Shown piece after piece: positions 1-8,365 of a DNA stretch of 64,000 nucleotides. The translations under genes and the position numbers were made by a program. The notes beneath the pieces were generated by a model. It had not been told where the DNA came from and searched no databases. It worked only from the letters and a program-made list of their open reading frames with translations. Position 1 is the stretch's first letter; the number at the start of each line of letters is the position of its first letter. Source of the DNA: Cupriavidus basilensis (GTDB lineage: Bacteria; Pseudomonadota; Gammaproteobacteria; Burkholderiales; Burkholderiaceae). The stretch is from NCBI RefSeq assembly GCF_000876015.1, contig NZ_BBQM01000011.1, positions 1 through 64,000 of the forward strand, given 5' to 3'.

Positions 1-1135
1 CCGTGCTGCTGCTATCGAGGCCGGTGTGTGCCTTGATATCCGGCAGCGATGAAGCAAGCGATACGGCCTCTGACGCGGAAGACGCAGGAGCTTCCTGCAC
101 AGCTTCCTCCACGACGTTCAGCCCATGCACATCCTTATAGATATCAATGGCAACCTGGCTACCTCCGATTATCTCGTGAATCAGGGCGCGGATGCCATAG
201 ACAGTGGAAAGCCCGAACAGCTCGCGTCCAAAGAACTTCGATATGATTTTCTCGCGCGCTTCGTCGCTGTTGCACAGTGACTCATCGCCGATCAGATCGA
301 CGATCTTGTCGTAGTGATCAGACAGGAAGTACAGGGAGTTGAATCCAATGCCGGAGACGTTCTTCTGGATGAAGTCGGAATCGACAGTGTGGTCATCGAA
401 CGACAGCTCGATTGCGGCGCGATACTGGGCAATGCCAACGACGTCGATTTGGTCGATCAGCTCGCTGACGAAATCCAGCAGCCTGATCTCCTCATCGCAA
501 TTGACATCGAGCTTTTCGAGCGTTGTCACAAGGTAGTTGTCGACATCGTCTGCGGTCAGATTGACCTGTGGATTCCGGCGCATGAAGTCATATGTCAGCC
601 GCAAGATCAGCAGGTTCTTCGGAATCGATTTGAAACGGCGCTTGTTGGCCTCGATGTTGAGTGCCCAGGTGTTGAAGCCTGTGTTGTTTTCAACGTGCTG
701 CAGCCGGTGATGGAGTCTGTCGACGGCGTGTTCAAGGAAATCCCGGGTTTCGATGATGTAGTCGTTCATCGTCCCGAGATTGTTGCGAATGACAGCGATG
801 GCTTGTGCGTTGATCAGCTTCTGCTGCTGAAGCTGCTGCAGGTAGTGCCATGCGAACCGTTGAATCTTCAGGATGTCCAGCTGGTTCAACGCTTGGTTCT
901 CGCTGGTCTTGCCGCTGATGGCACTGGCCAGGCGTTTGAAGAACCCTGCATCGGCCTGACGAGCAAGCCGCTCCTGGCTCGTCGTCACCAGTCGCGACGC
1001 ATCAAGTGCCAGTTGCTGGGTGAGGGCGGCATTTGCCTTGTGCTTGCTGACCAGTGCGTTGACGGCCTCGAGTTCCGCCTGCTCCATCGGTGCACTAAAG
1101 ATCTGCTGTTGTTCAGCTACGGATGCTTCGTTCAT
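1..1135 (-). CDS. unrecognised helical cytosolic protein, 3' end outside window
   Basis: Reading leftward from ATG at 1135, about 378 codons stay open to the window edge. The protein starts MNEASVAEQQQIFSAPMEQ and is rich in Gln, Leu and Ala. It has long predicted helices (for example the run of QLQQQKLINAQ near residue 105) and no signal peptide or membrane segment. It begins 9 bases after the stop of the glycine-zipper gene upstream, so the two are almost certainly co-transcribed and probably act together. I do not recognise the family. The helical, possibly coiled-coil, character suits a partner or scaffold for the membrane-active neighbour, but that is inference. Confidence 0.75.
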   Translation of the reverse strand, partial: MNEASVAEQQQIFSAPMEQAELEAVNALVSKHKANAALTQQLALDASRLVTTSQERLARQADAGFFKRLASAISGKTSENQALNQLDILKIQRFAWHYLQQLQQQKLINAQAIAVIRNNLGTMNDYIIETRDFLEHAVDRLHHRLQHVENNTGFNTWALNIEANKRRFKSIPKNLLILRLTYDFMRRNPQVNLTADDVDNYLVTTLEKLDVNCDEEIRLLDFVSELIDQIDVVGIAQYRAAIELSFDDHTVDSDFIQKNVSGIGFNSLYFLSDHYDKIVDLIGDESLCNSDEAREKIISKFFGRELFGLSTVYGIRALIHEIIGGSQVAIDIYKDVHGLNVVEEAVQEAPASSASEAVSLASSLPDIKAHTGLDSSST

Positions 1136-1144
1136 TGTCCCGTC

Positions 1145-2560
1145 TCAGAGATTGTTGATCTTTTGCTTCAGGCGCGCGCTCTGCACCTGCATGGTCTTGA
1201 CTTGATGTGTGAAATGCCGCTCGGACAGATAAAGTCCCCTGTGGAAATCCGCGTAGTATTCTTGGGAGAACTGCAGGTACTTCAAGGTGTCGTGCACGGC
1301 AATGCCATTGCTGGCAACCTGTTCCGAGGCAGCAAGTGTGAGCCTGAAGGTTTTCTCGACGTGGTTGTCGAGTGCGATGCTCATGGCGAGCGAAGTAATC
1401 ATGCTGCCCACCATACTCCCGATCAATGCCCCTATCGGCCCCCCCAGCGCGCCGATCGATCCACCGACAGCGGACCCGACTACAGCGGCACCAGTCTGAA
1501 AGACGTTTTTGCCCGTACGGGTTTCCAGTTCCGCAACGGTCATCTTGCCCGCGGCAACCATGACGAGACATTGAACGAGATCCACCGCGCAGATCGCGGC
1601 GCCCGCAACAGTGCCGCCGACAAGACTGCTTTGGAATGCCGAGCCCGCGAAGAGTTCGGGGAACGAGCGTGCCACCATGCTGGCGCTCGCCGTTGCTGTA
1701 CCTGCCTTCAGTGCGCTGTCGGCGGCGGCAATTGCCGTATCGCGCAGGATGCGCGTGGCGGCCTGCTCCGCAGTGACCTCACCATTCTTGACTTGCCGAA
1801 TGCACTGGAAGGCGTTGATGCAGCCTGCGGTCACGGCGGTGATAACCGCCGCAGAACCTGCTGCCCGCAGGCTTTGCTGGACTGTGGCCTTGTTCAGGTA
1901 GCCCTTCTGCATTTTCTCGTGCGACGCCTTGCCTGATTTGGTACCGCCACCAATTTGCTCGGCTTCGCCTTTGCTCAGGAATGTGGATTGAACACCGTCC
2001 ACATCGAGTTGTCCTGCCGTGTTGTCCCGCACTTTCTCGGCCGCCTGCGATACGTTAGGACGTGTCTCTTTGTTTTTCAGTATGGCTTTCTGCGCGGAAG
2101 CCTGAATACCGTCGATCTGATCGGATGGCCCTAGGAACACATCGCTGTGCTCATAGCGATGCACACCATCCTTGCTGGACCGGAATGCCTTTTGCGTGGC
2201 ATCGGCGTCCTTGAAATATTTCAACTGCGCCCCAAGCGCCTGCTTGCCGTCTTTCATGACGACGATGTCGTGCATGGGGTCGTTGCGGGGAATGGGTGTT
2301 TTGGCGAACCCGTCAGTGAAAGCGCGTACATCCTTGTCTTTCAGGATGGCGTCCAGGTTGAAGGATTCGGCGTGAAAGGTTTCGGCAGCAAAGCCCCCCT
2401 TGATGGCGTTGTTTTGCGCAGTTGCTGAAATACTGCCAATGATGGAATTTGCTTGGTTGATTTCACCAAGCATCTGGCCAATTTTCTCTGTGGCCTGGGC
2501 CGGCCAGATCTGACATGCGCTGATAGACTCCGTTACTGCCTTTTTGCGATCATTGTTCAA
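1145..2560 (-). CDS. glycine-zipper protein, putative membrane-inserting effector
   Basis: A 471-residue protein. The start is TTG at 2560, chosen because AGGAG lies at the right distance upstream; no in-frame ATG is close. The first 200 residues are soluble and charged. Residues from about 235 hold two hydrophobic glycine/alanine-rich blocks, including a small-residue stretch (GAAVVGSAVGGSIGALGG, then GALIGSMVGSM) typical of glycine-zipper helical hairpins that insert in membranes. The C-terminal 80 residues are soluble again, with FSQEYYADFHRGLYLSERHF. The layout resembles pore-forming or membrane-stress proteins in general, but I know no named family with this order. It is the first gene of a tight two-gene unit with the helical gene at 1-1135. 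A toxin or anti-phage role is speculation. Confidence 0.75.
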   Translation of the reverse strand: MNNDRKKAVTESISACQIWPAQATEKIGQMLGEINQANSIIGSISATAQNNAIKGGFAAETFHAESFNLDAILKDKDVRAFTDGFAKTPIPRNDPMHDIVVMKDGKQALGAQLKYFKDADATQKAFRSSKDGVHRYEHSDVFLGPSDQIDGIQASAQKAILKNKETRPNVSQAAEKVRDNTAGQLDVDGVQSTFLSKGEAEQIGGGTKSGKASHEKMQKGYLNKATVQQSLRAAGSAAVITAVTAGCINAFQCIRQVKNGEVTAEQAATRILRDTAIAAADSALKAGTATASASMVARSFPELFAGSAFQSSLVGGTVAGAAICAVDLVQCLVMVAAGKMTVAELETRTGKNVFQTGAAVVGSAVGGSIGALGGPIGALIGSMVGSMITSLAMSIALDNHVEKTFRLTLAASEQVASNGIAVHDTLKYLQFSQEYYADFHRGLYLSERHFTHQVKTMQVQSARLKQKINNL

Positions 2561-3164
2561 TGCGAGCTCCTGACTGGGATGTCACCAAGATTCCTGCGCA
2601 GTGCCGCTAGCGGTGACGGCTCACGCGCCTTGGCTTCGTCATCATCAACATGGATCTGGACAAGACATGTCCAGTTGACGGCCGAGCATGGCGACCGGGT
2701 GCGGTATCAATACATTCGCAAGCGACAACATCAGTACCGTCCTTGCTCACCTGCGATGCTTGACACATCATGGCGTCGCGGCCGCAGCGCGACCACTAGG
2801 CGGTCTCGGAGGTCTCGTGTCTGTGTCATCGAGGTAGGTGTGCATGTGTCCACGTGGACACCTAGCTTCTGACGTTCAGCCCCTCATTGGAAGGACGTCC
2901 ATAAATGATGGCTTACGTTATTTTCGAGGACCGGGCTCATGTTTCGTCAGGAGATCAGCACTGTGCACATATATCGTTGAGCAGGGCCAACCTCTATACC
3001 CCTCATTGGAGGGGCTGATTAGCGGCGCCTTGCTTCCCCATTTGTTCGACAACGCTATCCCGCGATCTCCGATGCAGCGCCCTGGGCGTCCATTCCTTCG
3101 GCAGTAGCGCGACGAAGCTGGTGTAGCCGTTGTGCCGGTTGGCGAAGGGTAGGAAGCTGCCCGG
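2561..3164. other. 604-base intergenic region, no convincing gene
   Basis: No reading frame here has both coding character and a ribosome site. It holds the promoter region of the leftward two-gene unit, the palindrome described separately, and two exact copies of the 12-mer CCCCTCATTGGA (2880-2891 and 2999-3010). The second copy forms a small hairpin with the following GGGG. On the minus strand 3020-3150 there is a short protein-like stretch (FANRHNGYTSFVALLPKEW) with no start codon, which may be a gene remnant. Confidence 0.5.
2835..2863. promoter_or_regulatory. palindrome, candidate operator
   Basis: GTGTCCACGTGGACAC at 2846-2861 is a perfect 16-base palindrome. With the flanks it reads AGGTGT, a short insertion, then TCCACGTGGACACCT. 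The 8-mer GGACACCT and its complement AGGTGTCC recur as an inverted repeat directly upstream of the integrase (7231-7263), suggesting one island regulator binds both places. The XRE protein encoded at 3516-3935 is the obvious candidate. The link is inference. Confidence 0.4.
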
Positions 3165-3386
3165 ATGGCTACCTCAACCGATACCCCTATTTCCCTGCTG
3201 TCTCCGGAGCAGGAACAGGCCCTTGCGGAGATTGTGAGCGAACACTTCGGCTCTGCTCTTTCCTACGTTGAGTTTTTAGACCAGCTGCATCTACTGTGCG
3301 AGGACATCGCCGGATTCGAAGCGGGGAACCTCGCCGACACCGTGGCGCGGCGAATCTGGAATGACTACAGTAGGCGGGCGCAGTAG
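3165..3386 (+). CDS. small acidic hypothetical protein
   Basis: 73 residues, acidic, largely helical, beginning MATSTDTPISLLSPEQEQAL. ATG at 3165 is preceded by AGGAAG at about eight bases, supporting the start. There is no signal peptide, membrane segment or metal motif. It ends about 130 bases before the convergent XRE regulator. Small acidic proteins of this kind are common accessory genes on integrative elements. I do not recognise the family, and the call rests on start signal, composition and lack of a better frame. Confidence 0.55.
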   Translation: MATSTDTPISLLSPEQEQALAEIVSEHFGSALSYVEFLDQLHLLCEDIAGFEAGNLADTVARRIWNDYSRRAQ

Positions 3387-3515
3387 CGTCTGGTGTGTGC
3401 CGCTATTTGCGGCGTTGGCTCCGTGCCGGATGCTTGGATCGCAGCAGGTCAGTGAACTGCTGGACGAAGCTGATCACGAGCGCCCTCTCGTCGTCCTCCA
3501 GGCCTTTCAGGGCAT

Positions 3516-3935
3516 CTAATCGGTGTCTTGCCGCAATTGCTCGACCAATTCTTCCACCAGGTAGCGCCTATGGGGCGCAAGGCTCTGGATCTTCTGTGCT
3601 AGTGCGAGCGCATCCGGTCCCAGCTTTTCCGCCTTCCGATTTTCCCTTCCCTGAGCAGCCGGCGGCGGCCCGTATTGAAGCCAGTGCTCAGTTACCTTGA
3701 GCCATTCCGCCAAGACGGCGAGCTTGTCACGGGTAGGGATGGAGCGTCCGGACAACCATTTGTGCGTTGTCTGGGTCGATACGGGAGACCCTGAGCGATA
3801 GCGCAGATTGAACTGCAGCGCTAGATCCGTAGGGCTGGAAACGTCCTCTCCCGCACGGCGTAACGCCAATCGTAGACGGTCAGAGAAGGCCTGCTTGTCG
3901 GCATCGGTGAGCATAACAACATTCTGTAGGCCCAT
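3516..3935 (-). CDS. XRE/CI-like helix-turn-helix repressor
   Basis: 139 residues. Residues 12-75 form a Cro/CI-type helix-turn-helix: FSDRLRLALRRAG, then TDLALQFNLRY, then VSTQTTHKWLSGRSIP as the recognition helix and turn, then KLAVLAEWLKV and HWLQYG. The C-terminal third is a short helical tail, so it lacks the LexA-type self-cleavage domain of full-length CI. Such proteins usually repress mobile-element promoters. ATG at 3935 has no clear ribosome site, and an in-frame ATG eight codons later is possible. It may bind the palindrome at 2846-2861 and the inverted repeat before the integrase. It is transcribed away from the relic gene at 3989. Confidence 0.8.
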   Translation of the reverse strand: MGLQNVVMLTDADKQAFSDRLRLALRRAGEDVSSPTDLALQFNLRYRSGSPVSTQTTHKWLSGRSIPTRDKLAVLAEWLKVTEHWLQYGPPPAAQGRENRKAEKLGPDALALAQKIQSLAPHRRYLVEELVEQLRQDTD

Positions 3936-3988
3936 ACGCTGGCGGCGATCAACCGCACGGGCTAATAATATCTCAATTCATTCTCCTG

Positions 3989-4362
3989 ATGGGTAGTGAC
4001 GACCACGGCAATGGACCGGCAGTGGATGCCCCGCCCACGGTTTTGCTCAACGATGGTTCCGGGACGTTCGCGAACGTTGTCCCGACGACGTTGCCTTCCG
4101 TGCCCGGCACTGCTGCGCTGGATGCCGTCCTGTTGGGCCGCAAGCTGTATCTGCTGCGCACGAGCGATCAGGGCGCGAACTCCTATGCCACTCGCATGTT
4201 CAGCGAGTCGACCTCAGCACCAACGCATCGGACATCGTGGTCAACGAGTAGCCCACTGTCGCTACGCCGTGGATCGAATGGATGCTCCCGTATGCGAAGG
4301 ACGGGGTGACGAAGCTCGTATCGGACAACGCGAACAATCCGATGACGTACACCATTCCTTAA
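3989..4362 (+). pseudogene. relic of an FG-GAP/VCBS repeat protein
   Basis: Translation from 3989 gives TVLLNDGSGTFANVVPTTLP, typical of an FG-GAP or VCBS-type calcium-binding blade of secreted beta-propeller proteins. The frame then shifts by one base near 4195. Reading continues in the frame of 4201 (QRVDLSTNASDIVVNE), meets TAG at 4249-4251, then continues coherently (PTVATPWIEWMLPYAKDG) to a stop at 4360-4362. There is no signal peptide, so the N-terminus is also lost. One frameshift, one nonsense codon and the missing start make this a dead fragment rather than a sequencing artefact. Confidence 0.6.
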
Positions 4363-4475
4363 CGAGACGACGCGCCGCCATCCGTGCGGTGCTCGGCCGT
4401 TTTCAGCGCTCGATTCGCAGTGCCCAGCCCTTCCGAATTCCCGGACGATGAAGGGCTGGCGTACTAACAAAGGGG

Positions 4476-5198
4476 ATGACCGTGTTCGACAATCACAATT
4501 ACAAGGACGACGATGGCCCAATTGCGAGCTTGATGCGACTTGCTTGGGCAACTTGGTTTCTCGCCGTCGTCTTCCTCGTTCCCATCATTCTCTGGCAGCG
4601 AAGAGCAAACGGAACCAAACAGATGAGCGTCGCCACGACGGAGCAGGAGACGAAGTTTTGGATCGTGCATCGGTGGACCTCCGCCATGATGCTGTACGGC
4701 GTGATTATGTTGTACTGCTGGTTTGCACGAGTGCTGTTTTTCGGCCCATCAGATCACCACCTCGTGTTCTACCTATCGGCCGCGACTAATGTCTTCGGCA
4801 CGCTCCATGCGATCTTCATGGACCGCACGATACTCACCGAGATGGAAACGCTGACGCTTGTGCAGACCAACTTCCTCTACGTGATCGGCCTGAGCATGTT
4901 CGGGGTTGTCTGGTGTAAGTTCTATGGTACGGTGACTAGTCGAGGCGAGTGGCTTCCCCCGGCGGCAGAGCGAGCCCGCGAGCAGGTGGAGCATGATCGG
5001 TTGGAAAAGCCATTCCACGAGATCACTAAGAAAATGATCGCTCACGAGGACGCAAAACCCTCGTTTGCTGACGGCTTCGAGGACTTGCCGCAGGAAGAGC
5101 AACAGCGACAACTGGAACAGTGGCAGACGGAGTTTGATGCCATCAAGCGCGAGCGAAGCGCTATGCCCCGGTATGTCAGTAAATGGGCGAGGAGATAA
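4476..5198 (+). CDS. multi-pass membrane protein with charged cytosolic tail
   Basis: 240 residues. There are four hydrophobic segments: about residues 20-41 (MRLAWATWFLAVVFLVPIIL), 70-88, 93-118 and 130-148. A long charged, helical, probably cytosolic tail follows (residues 155-240, rich in Glu, Gln, Arg). The ATG at 4476 abuts AAAGGGG. The GTG two codons later (4482) has better spacing from that ribosome site and may be the true start. The stop lies 3 bases before the GTG of the Sir2 gene, whose ribosome site (AGGAG) sits inside the end of this gene, so they form one transcriptional and probably functional unit. I do not recognise the family. Pairing with a Sir2 enzyme suggests a membrane-anchored signalling or defence pair, which is inference. 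Confidence 0.75.
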   Translation: MTVFDNHNYKDDDGPIASLMRLAWATWFLAVVFLVPIILWQRRANGTKQMSVATTEQETKFWIVHRWTSAMMLYGVIMLYCWFARVLFFGPSDHHLVFYLSAATNVFGTLHAIFMDRTILTEMETLTLVQTNFLYVIGLSMFGVVWCKFYGTVTSRGEWLPPAAERAREQVEHDRLEKPFHEITKKMIAHEDAKPSFADGFEDLPQEEQQRQLEQWQTEFDAIKRERSAMPRYVSKWARR

Positions 5199-5201
5199 GT
5201 C

Positions 5202-6019
5202 GTGGAAGACGCGAAAATCAGGCTCGCAGCGCAATGGATACGTGATGCAGGCGCACTCATCATCACGGCGGGCGCAGGCATTGGGGTTGATCCGGGTTGC
5301 CGGATTTTCGCGGTCCGGATGGCTTCTGGCGGGTATATCCAGCGCTGAAACATGATGGGATCGGGTTCTACGATATAGCTACGCCTGAGGCATTCCGTTC
5401 TCGGCCAGAGCAGGCATGGGGCTTCTACGGGCAACGACTCAAGCTCTATCGGAGAACAGCCCCCCATGCCGGATTCGGCATCCTGAGGGACTTGGCAACG
5501 TCGATGCGAGACGGCTACCGCGTCTTCACTAGCAACGTGGACGGGCACTTTCAACGCGCGGGCTTCGAAGCCGGATGCGTGCACGAATGCCATGGTTCAA
5601 TCCACATGCTGCAATGCCTGGATGGCTGCAGTGGGCAAGTGTGGCTAGTGGAGGACTTCTGGCCGGTGGTGAGCAACGAACGTTGCTTGCTCAGGAATGC
5701 CCCGCCAAGGTGTCCAGCTTGTGGGGCACTAGCACGCCCACATATCCTAATGTTCGATGACGACACGTGGGTCCACGGCCCGACAAGCGAAGACCGGGAT
5801 CGGCTTGATGCGTGGTGCAAGGAACGGGAAGGGATTCTCGTCATCGAAATCGGTGCTGGTGAAGCCATACCGACTGTCCGGAGGTTTGGTGAGCGTGTAG
5901 GGCATCGGATGATCCGAATCAACCAGGAAGATGAGTCGGCCAGCGATGCGCGTCGAATCGTGCTGCGCGGTGGCGCACTGAATGTGCTCACCGCACTGGC
6001 AGAGGCTGTGCGGGCCTGA
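5202..6019 (+). pseudogene. Sir2-family NAD-dependent deacylase, one-base frameshift
   Basis: GTG at 5202 with AGGAG seven bases upstream opens a frame encoding ALIITAGAGIGVDPG, the sirtuin NAD-binding motif. At the GGG of 5294-5296 the frame breaks, and LPDFRGPDGFW with the rest continues in the next frame to TGA at 6017-6019. Adding one G restores GVDPGLPDFRG, the sequence expected for the family; the joined protein would be 272 residues. Downstream are the catalytic-histidine motif HECHGS, two Cys pairs (QCLDGC and RCPACG) for the structural zinc, and a C-terminal VIEIGAGEAIPT. It is therefore a complete small sirtuin apart from one base. Either it is newly broken or the base was lost in sequencing. 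The upstream membrane gene is its likely partner. Confidence 0.8.
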
Positions 6020-6083
6020 CAGCAAGGGACGGAGTTTTCCGGATTTACGCACCTTGCTAAAAGATCCAATCACAACTATTTCC

Positions 6084-7229
6084 CTACGCCGCAGATAGCA
6101 TCGTATCGATCAGGGTCGCGGCCTTCCTGCTGGCCTGATTGGGGCTCAGGTGTGCATACCGCTGCGTCATTTTCGGATCGCTGTGGCCGAGGAGGACAGA
6201 TACCTCGTAGAGGCTGACGCCCGGGCGCACGAGCTTGCTGGCGTAGGTGTGTCGCAGGGTGTGCAGAGTGACACGACCGCCTCGTTCCTTTACCACCATC
6301 GGAGCATTCAGTCCGGCTCGGTCAATGGCCTTCTTGATCGACTTGCTGCTATAGCCGCGCTCGTGACCGTTGCGATCCTCGAAGACGTACCGTTGATCGT
6401 GACGACGCGTGCTGTACCTCCGTTCCATGATTTCCCGTAGGCGGGTGGTCATGTGCAGTACATCCTCGTTCCGAACCTTGCTGCGGTACAGGCTGATGGT
6501 GCTGGCTGCCATATCGATGGCGGACCACGGGATGTTGGCGACCTCCGAGTACCGGCATCCCGTATCGAGCAAAAACACCGTCAGGTCGTAGTTGTCTTGC
6601 ACGTTGCGCCGCATCTCAGATGTTCGCTCCTCAATCGACTTTAAACCCGTTCTGACGGCGTTGGGATCGAGCTCGCGCAGTAACGCGGCTTCCTCGTTGG
6701 AATCGAGATACCGAAGCCTATAAGCGGTTTTAAGCGCGGGATATACGATGTCTTTATTCGCCTTGTAGCCAAGCTTCGCCATCTCGTTCATGGTCGCACG
6801 AATCAGGCCAATCTCATGCTTGATGGTGGCAGGCTTATCACCCTCCGACTTGCGTCGTGCGACGAGCTGGTCGATGTCGCGGGTCTGAAGCGTGTGCAGC
6901 GGCGTGCTCGGGTCGAGGCCGTAGCAGGGGAGCTTTTCCTTGGTCCGGGGATGGAGCTTGTAGCCCAATGTCTTCCGAACGCCCGAGCACATGCCCGGGT
7001 AATAGGCGGTGTCCTTGCGCGCTTCCAGATATCTCTCAAGGGCGTCCTTGAGCGTGATGGTCTCTGCTTCTCCGAGGAATGCCTCGCCGTGGGCTCGATT
7101 GCGCATCTCGCGTTCGACCTGCGCTGCCCTCGTCTTGTTCGGTGTGCCGGTCGTGCCGAAGAATTTCTTACCGTTGATCTGGAATTGGTAGTACCAGTTC
7201 TTGCTGTTGTTGCGTCGTAGTAGGGTCAT
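6084..7229 (-). CDS. tyrosine-type site-specific integrase
   Basis: 381 residues, normal for phage-type integrases. The N-terminal region (1-55) resembles an arm-binding domain. Residues 58-165 fit the SAM-like core-binding domain. Residues 175-381 form the catalytic domain, with Arg226 (TGCRYSEV), Lys251, His323 and Arg326 (HTLRHTYAS), His349 (LLGHSDPKMTQ) and nucleophile Tyr358, so all catalytic residues are present. ATG at 7229 follows AAGGA. This ribosome site overlaps one arm of the inverted repeat AGGTGTCC/GGACACCT, suggesting repression at the promoter. It faces the Sir2 gene tail-to-tail. It is the likely recombinase of the island, although it does not sit at the tRNA junction. Confidence 0.95.
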   Translation of the reverse strand: MTLLRRNNSKNWYYQFQINGKKFFGTTGTPNKTRAAQVEREMRNRAHGEAFLGEAETITLKDALERYLEARKDTAYYPGMCSGVRKTLGYKLHPRTKEKLPCYGLDPSTPLHTLQTRDIDQLVARRKSEGDKPATIKHEIGLIRATMNEMAKLGYKANKDIVYPALKTAYRLRYLDSNEEAALLRELDPNAVRTGLKSIEERTSEMRRNVQDNYDLTVFLLDTGCRYSEVANIPWSAIDMAASTISLYRSKVRNEDVLHMTTRLREIMERRYSTRRHDQRYVFEDRNGHERGYSSKSIKKAIDRAGLNAPMVVKERGGRVTLHTLRHTYASKLVRPGVSLYEVSVLLGHSDPKMTQRYAHLSPNQASRKAATLIDTMLSAA

Positions 7230-7230
7230 G

Positions 7231-7263
7231 AGGTGTCCTTGTTAAATATCGATATGGACACCT
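7231..7263. promoter_or_regulatory. inverted repeat at integrase promoter
   Basis: AGGTGTCC (7231-7238) and GGACACCT (7256-7263) form a perfect inverted repeat around an AT-rich centre that ends two bases before the integrase start. It covers the ribosome site and probably the promoter. The same half-site occurs at 2856-2863. It could be an operator or an arm-type integrase site. Confidence 0.45.
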
Positions 7264-7785
7264 TCCGGTCAACCGCGCGGGTGGATCAACAGCTTCCCTC
7301 GTCCCAGCACGAAGAATATTTCAATCGCTTTCCGAGCTATTGGAGGGCCCTTCAGGAGGCTACAAATCTGAGGGGTTCGCGGCGCCCCCCTTCCTTTGTA
7401 AAAGGCGCTGCTGCCGTGCCTCGCGCGCTGGAGGGCTGTGCGCGGTGCTGCCGCCTGCCGTGGCGATCGGGAGCGACGACGATGTTTACATAGTCTTGCT
7501 ACGGCTTAACGGGGAAACGGGCAATTTTGTATAGTAAGCGTTCTTTACGAGTAGCAAGCACATGAATTTGCGGGCCGAGCGGTCTGCGATTTCCCACCCT
7601 GCGGGCGACGGTAGTGTGATCGCCACGGATACAGCGTCTTGAGCTGTCCGTTCCGGGATATTCGGATGCAATGGGACGACCTCGAACTGAAGCACCGTCC
7701 ATTGGGGACGGTGCCTGATCGATGGTGTCCGCCCATACATTGCGCTTCATCGTGCAACGCCATCGATCCTTTCTCACGAGGAATA
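7264..7785. other. intergenic region with a 9-bp hairpin
   Basis: No gene with a ribosome site was found here. A perfect hairpin, GCACCGTCC (7692-7700) and GGACGGTGC (7706-7714) with a 5-base loop, lies about 70 bases before the zinc-ribbon gene. It lacks a T-run, so an operator or leader structure is more likely than a terminator. TATAGT at about 7532 could be a -10 element. Confidence 0.4.
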
Positions 7786-8220
7786 ATGATGGTGAATTCG
7801 CAATTTCCCCCTGCTACCACGCCCCGCCAGCTGACACCCTGCCGTTCAGACCACGCAGCCGACTACTGTTCGTCCGAGTTTTGTCCGCGCTTTAACATGG
7901 ATGCTGCCTGTCTCAACGAGGGCGAGGAACTGTTGTCGCCGGCACCGAAGTACATCCTGCCTTGCCGTTACTGCGGCTCGCCTCAAAAAGTCTGCGAAGT
8001 TTTCCTGGACTCCGACAACCCGATTGAGTGCTCGCACTGTCACCGTGACATGGGCCTGTCCGAGCTTGCCCATCGCTTGCCACATGAGTTTGCATCCCAA
8101 TGGGAACCCATTGCAGATTGCGATCATCGGCATGAACGAGCCCAAGCCACCGCGACAAGCTGGCACGAATCCGTGGTCTGGTTTGTGAGCCGCGAGAGGA
8201 AGCCGTTCGCTAACAGCTAG
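7786..8220 (+). CDS. small zinc-ribbon protein
   Basis: 144 residues. The start is ATG at 7786 (another ATG follows directly) with GAGGAA just upstream; longer in-frame extensions lack a ribosome site. The middle has a four-cysteine zinc ribbon, CRYCGSP followed about 20 residues later by CSHCHRD, preceded by scattered cysteines (YCSSEFCPRF). The rest is polar, without membrane segments. Zinc-ribbon proteins placed just before a primase on integrative elements are often regulators or replication accessories. I do not recognise the exact family. It is followed by the primase-helicase on the same strand, about 145 bases away. Confidence 0.65.
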   Translation: MMVNSQFPPATTPRQLTPCRSDHAADYCSSEFCPRFNMDAACLNEGEELLSPAPKYILPCRYCGSPQKVCEVFLDSDNPIECSHCHRDMGLSELAHRLPHEFASQWEPIADCDHRHERAQATATSWHESVVWFVSRERKPFANS

Positions 8221-8365
8221 TGCGGCGGCAGGGATGGCACTAGTCCCGGGCTAAACACAGCTCCCGTCGTCAACCTTCATTTTCTCTGTCAGGCAGCGTA
8301 TCTCCGCTTTGGTGGCGGCTGGGTCAACTCGCGCTCGCGCCTGCCTGACCCTTTTACGAATTTCT

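Noticed and set aside
314-1936. 540-codon open frame on the plus strand
   Set aside because: It is opposite two leftward genes that have ribosome sites and natural protein composition. Its own translation has no start signal or domain and shifts to Arg/His-rich sequence.
3020-3166. Minus-strand protein-like stretch (FANRHNGYTSFVALLPKEW)
   Set aside because: There is no start codon and a stop directly upstream, and it is too short to name. Only mentioned as a possible remnant.
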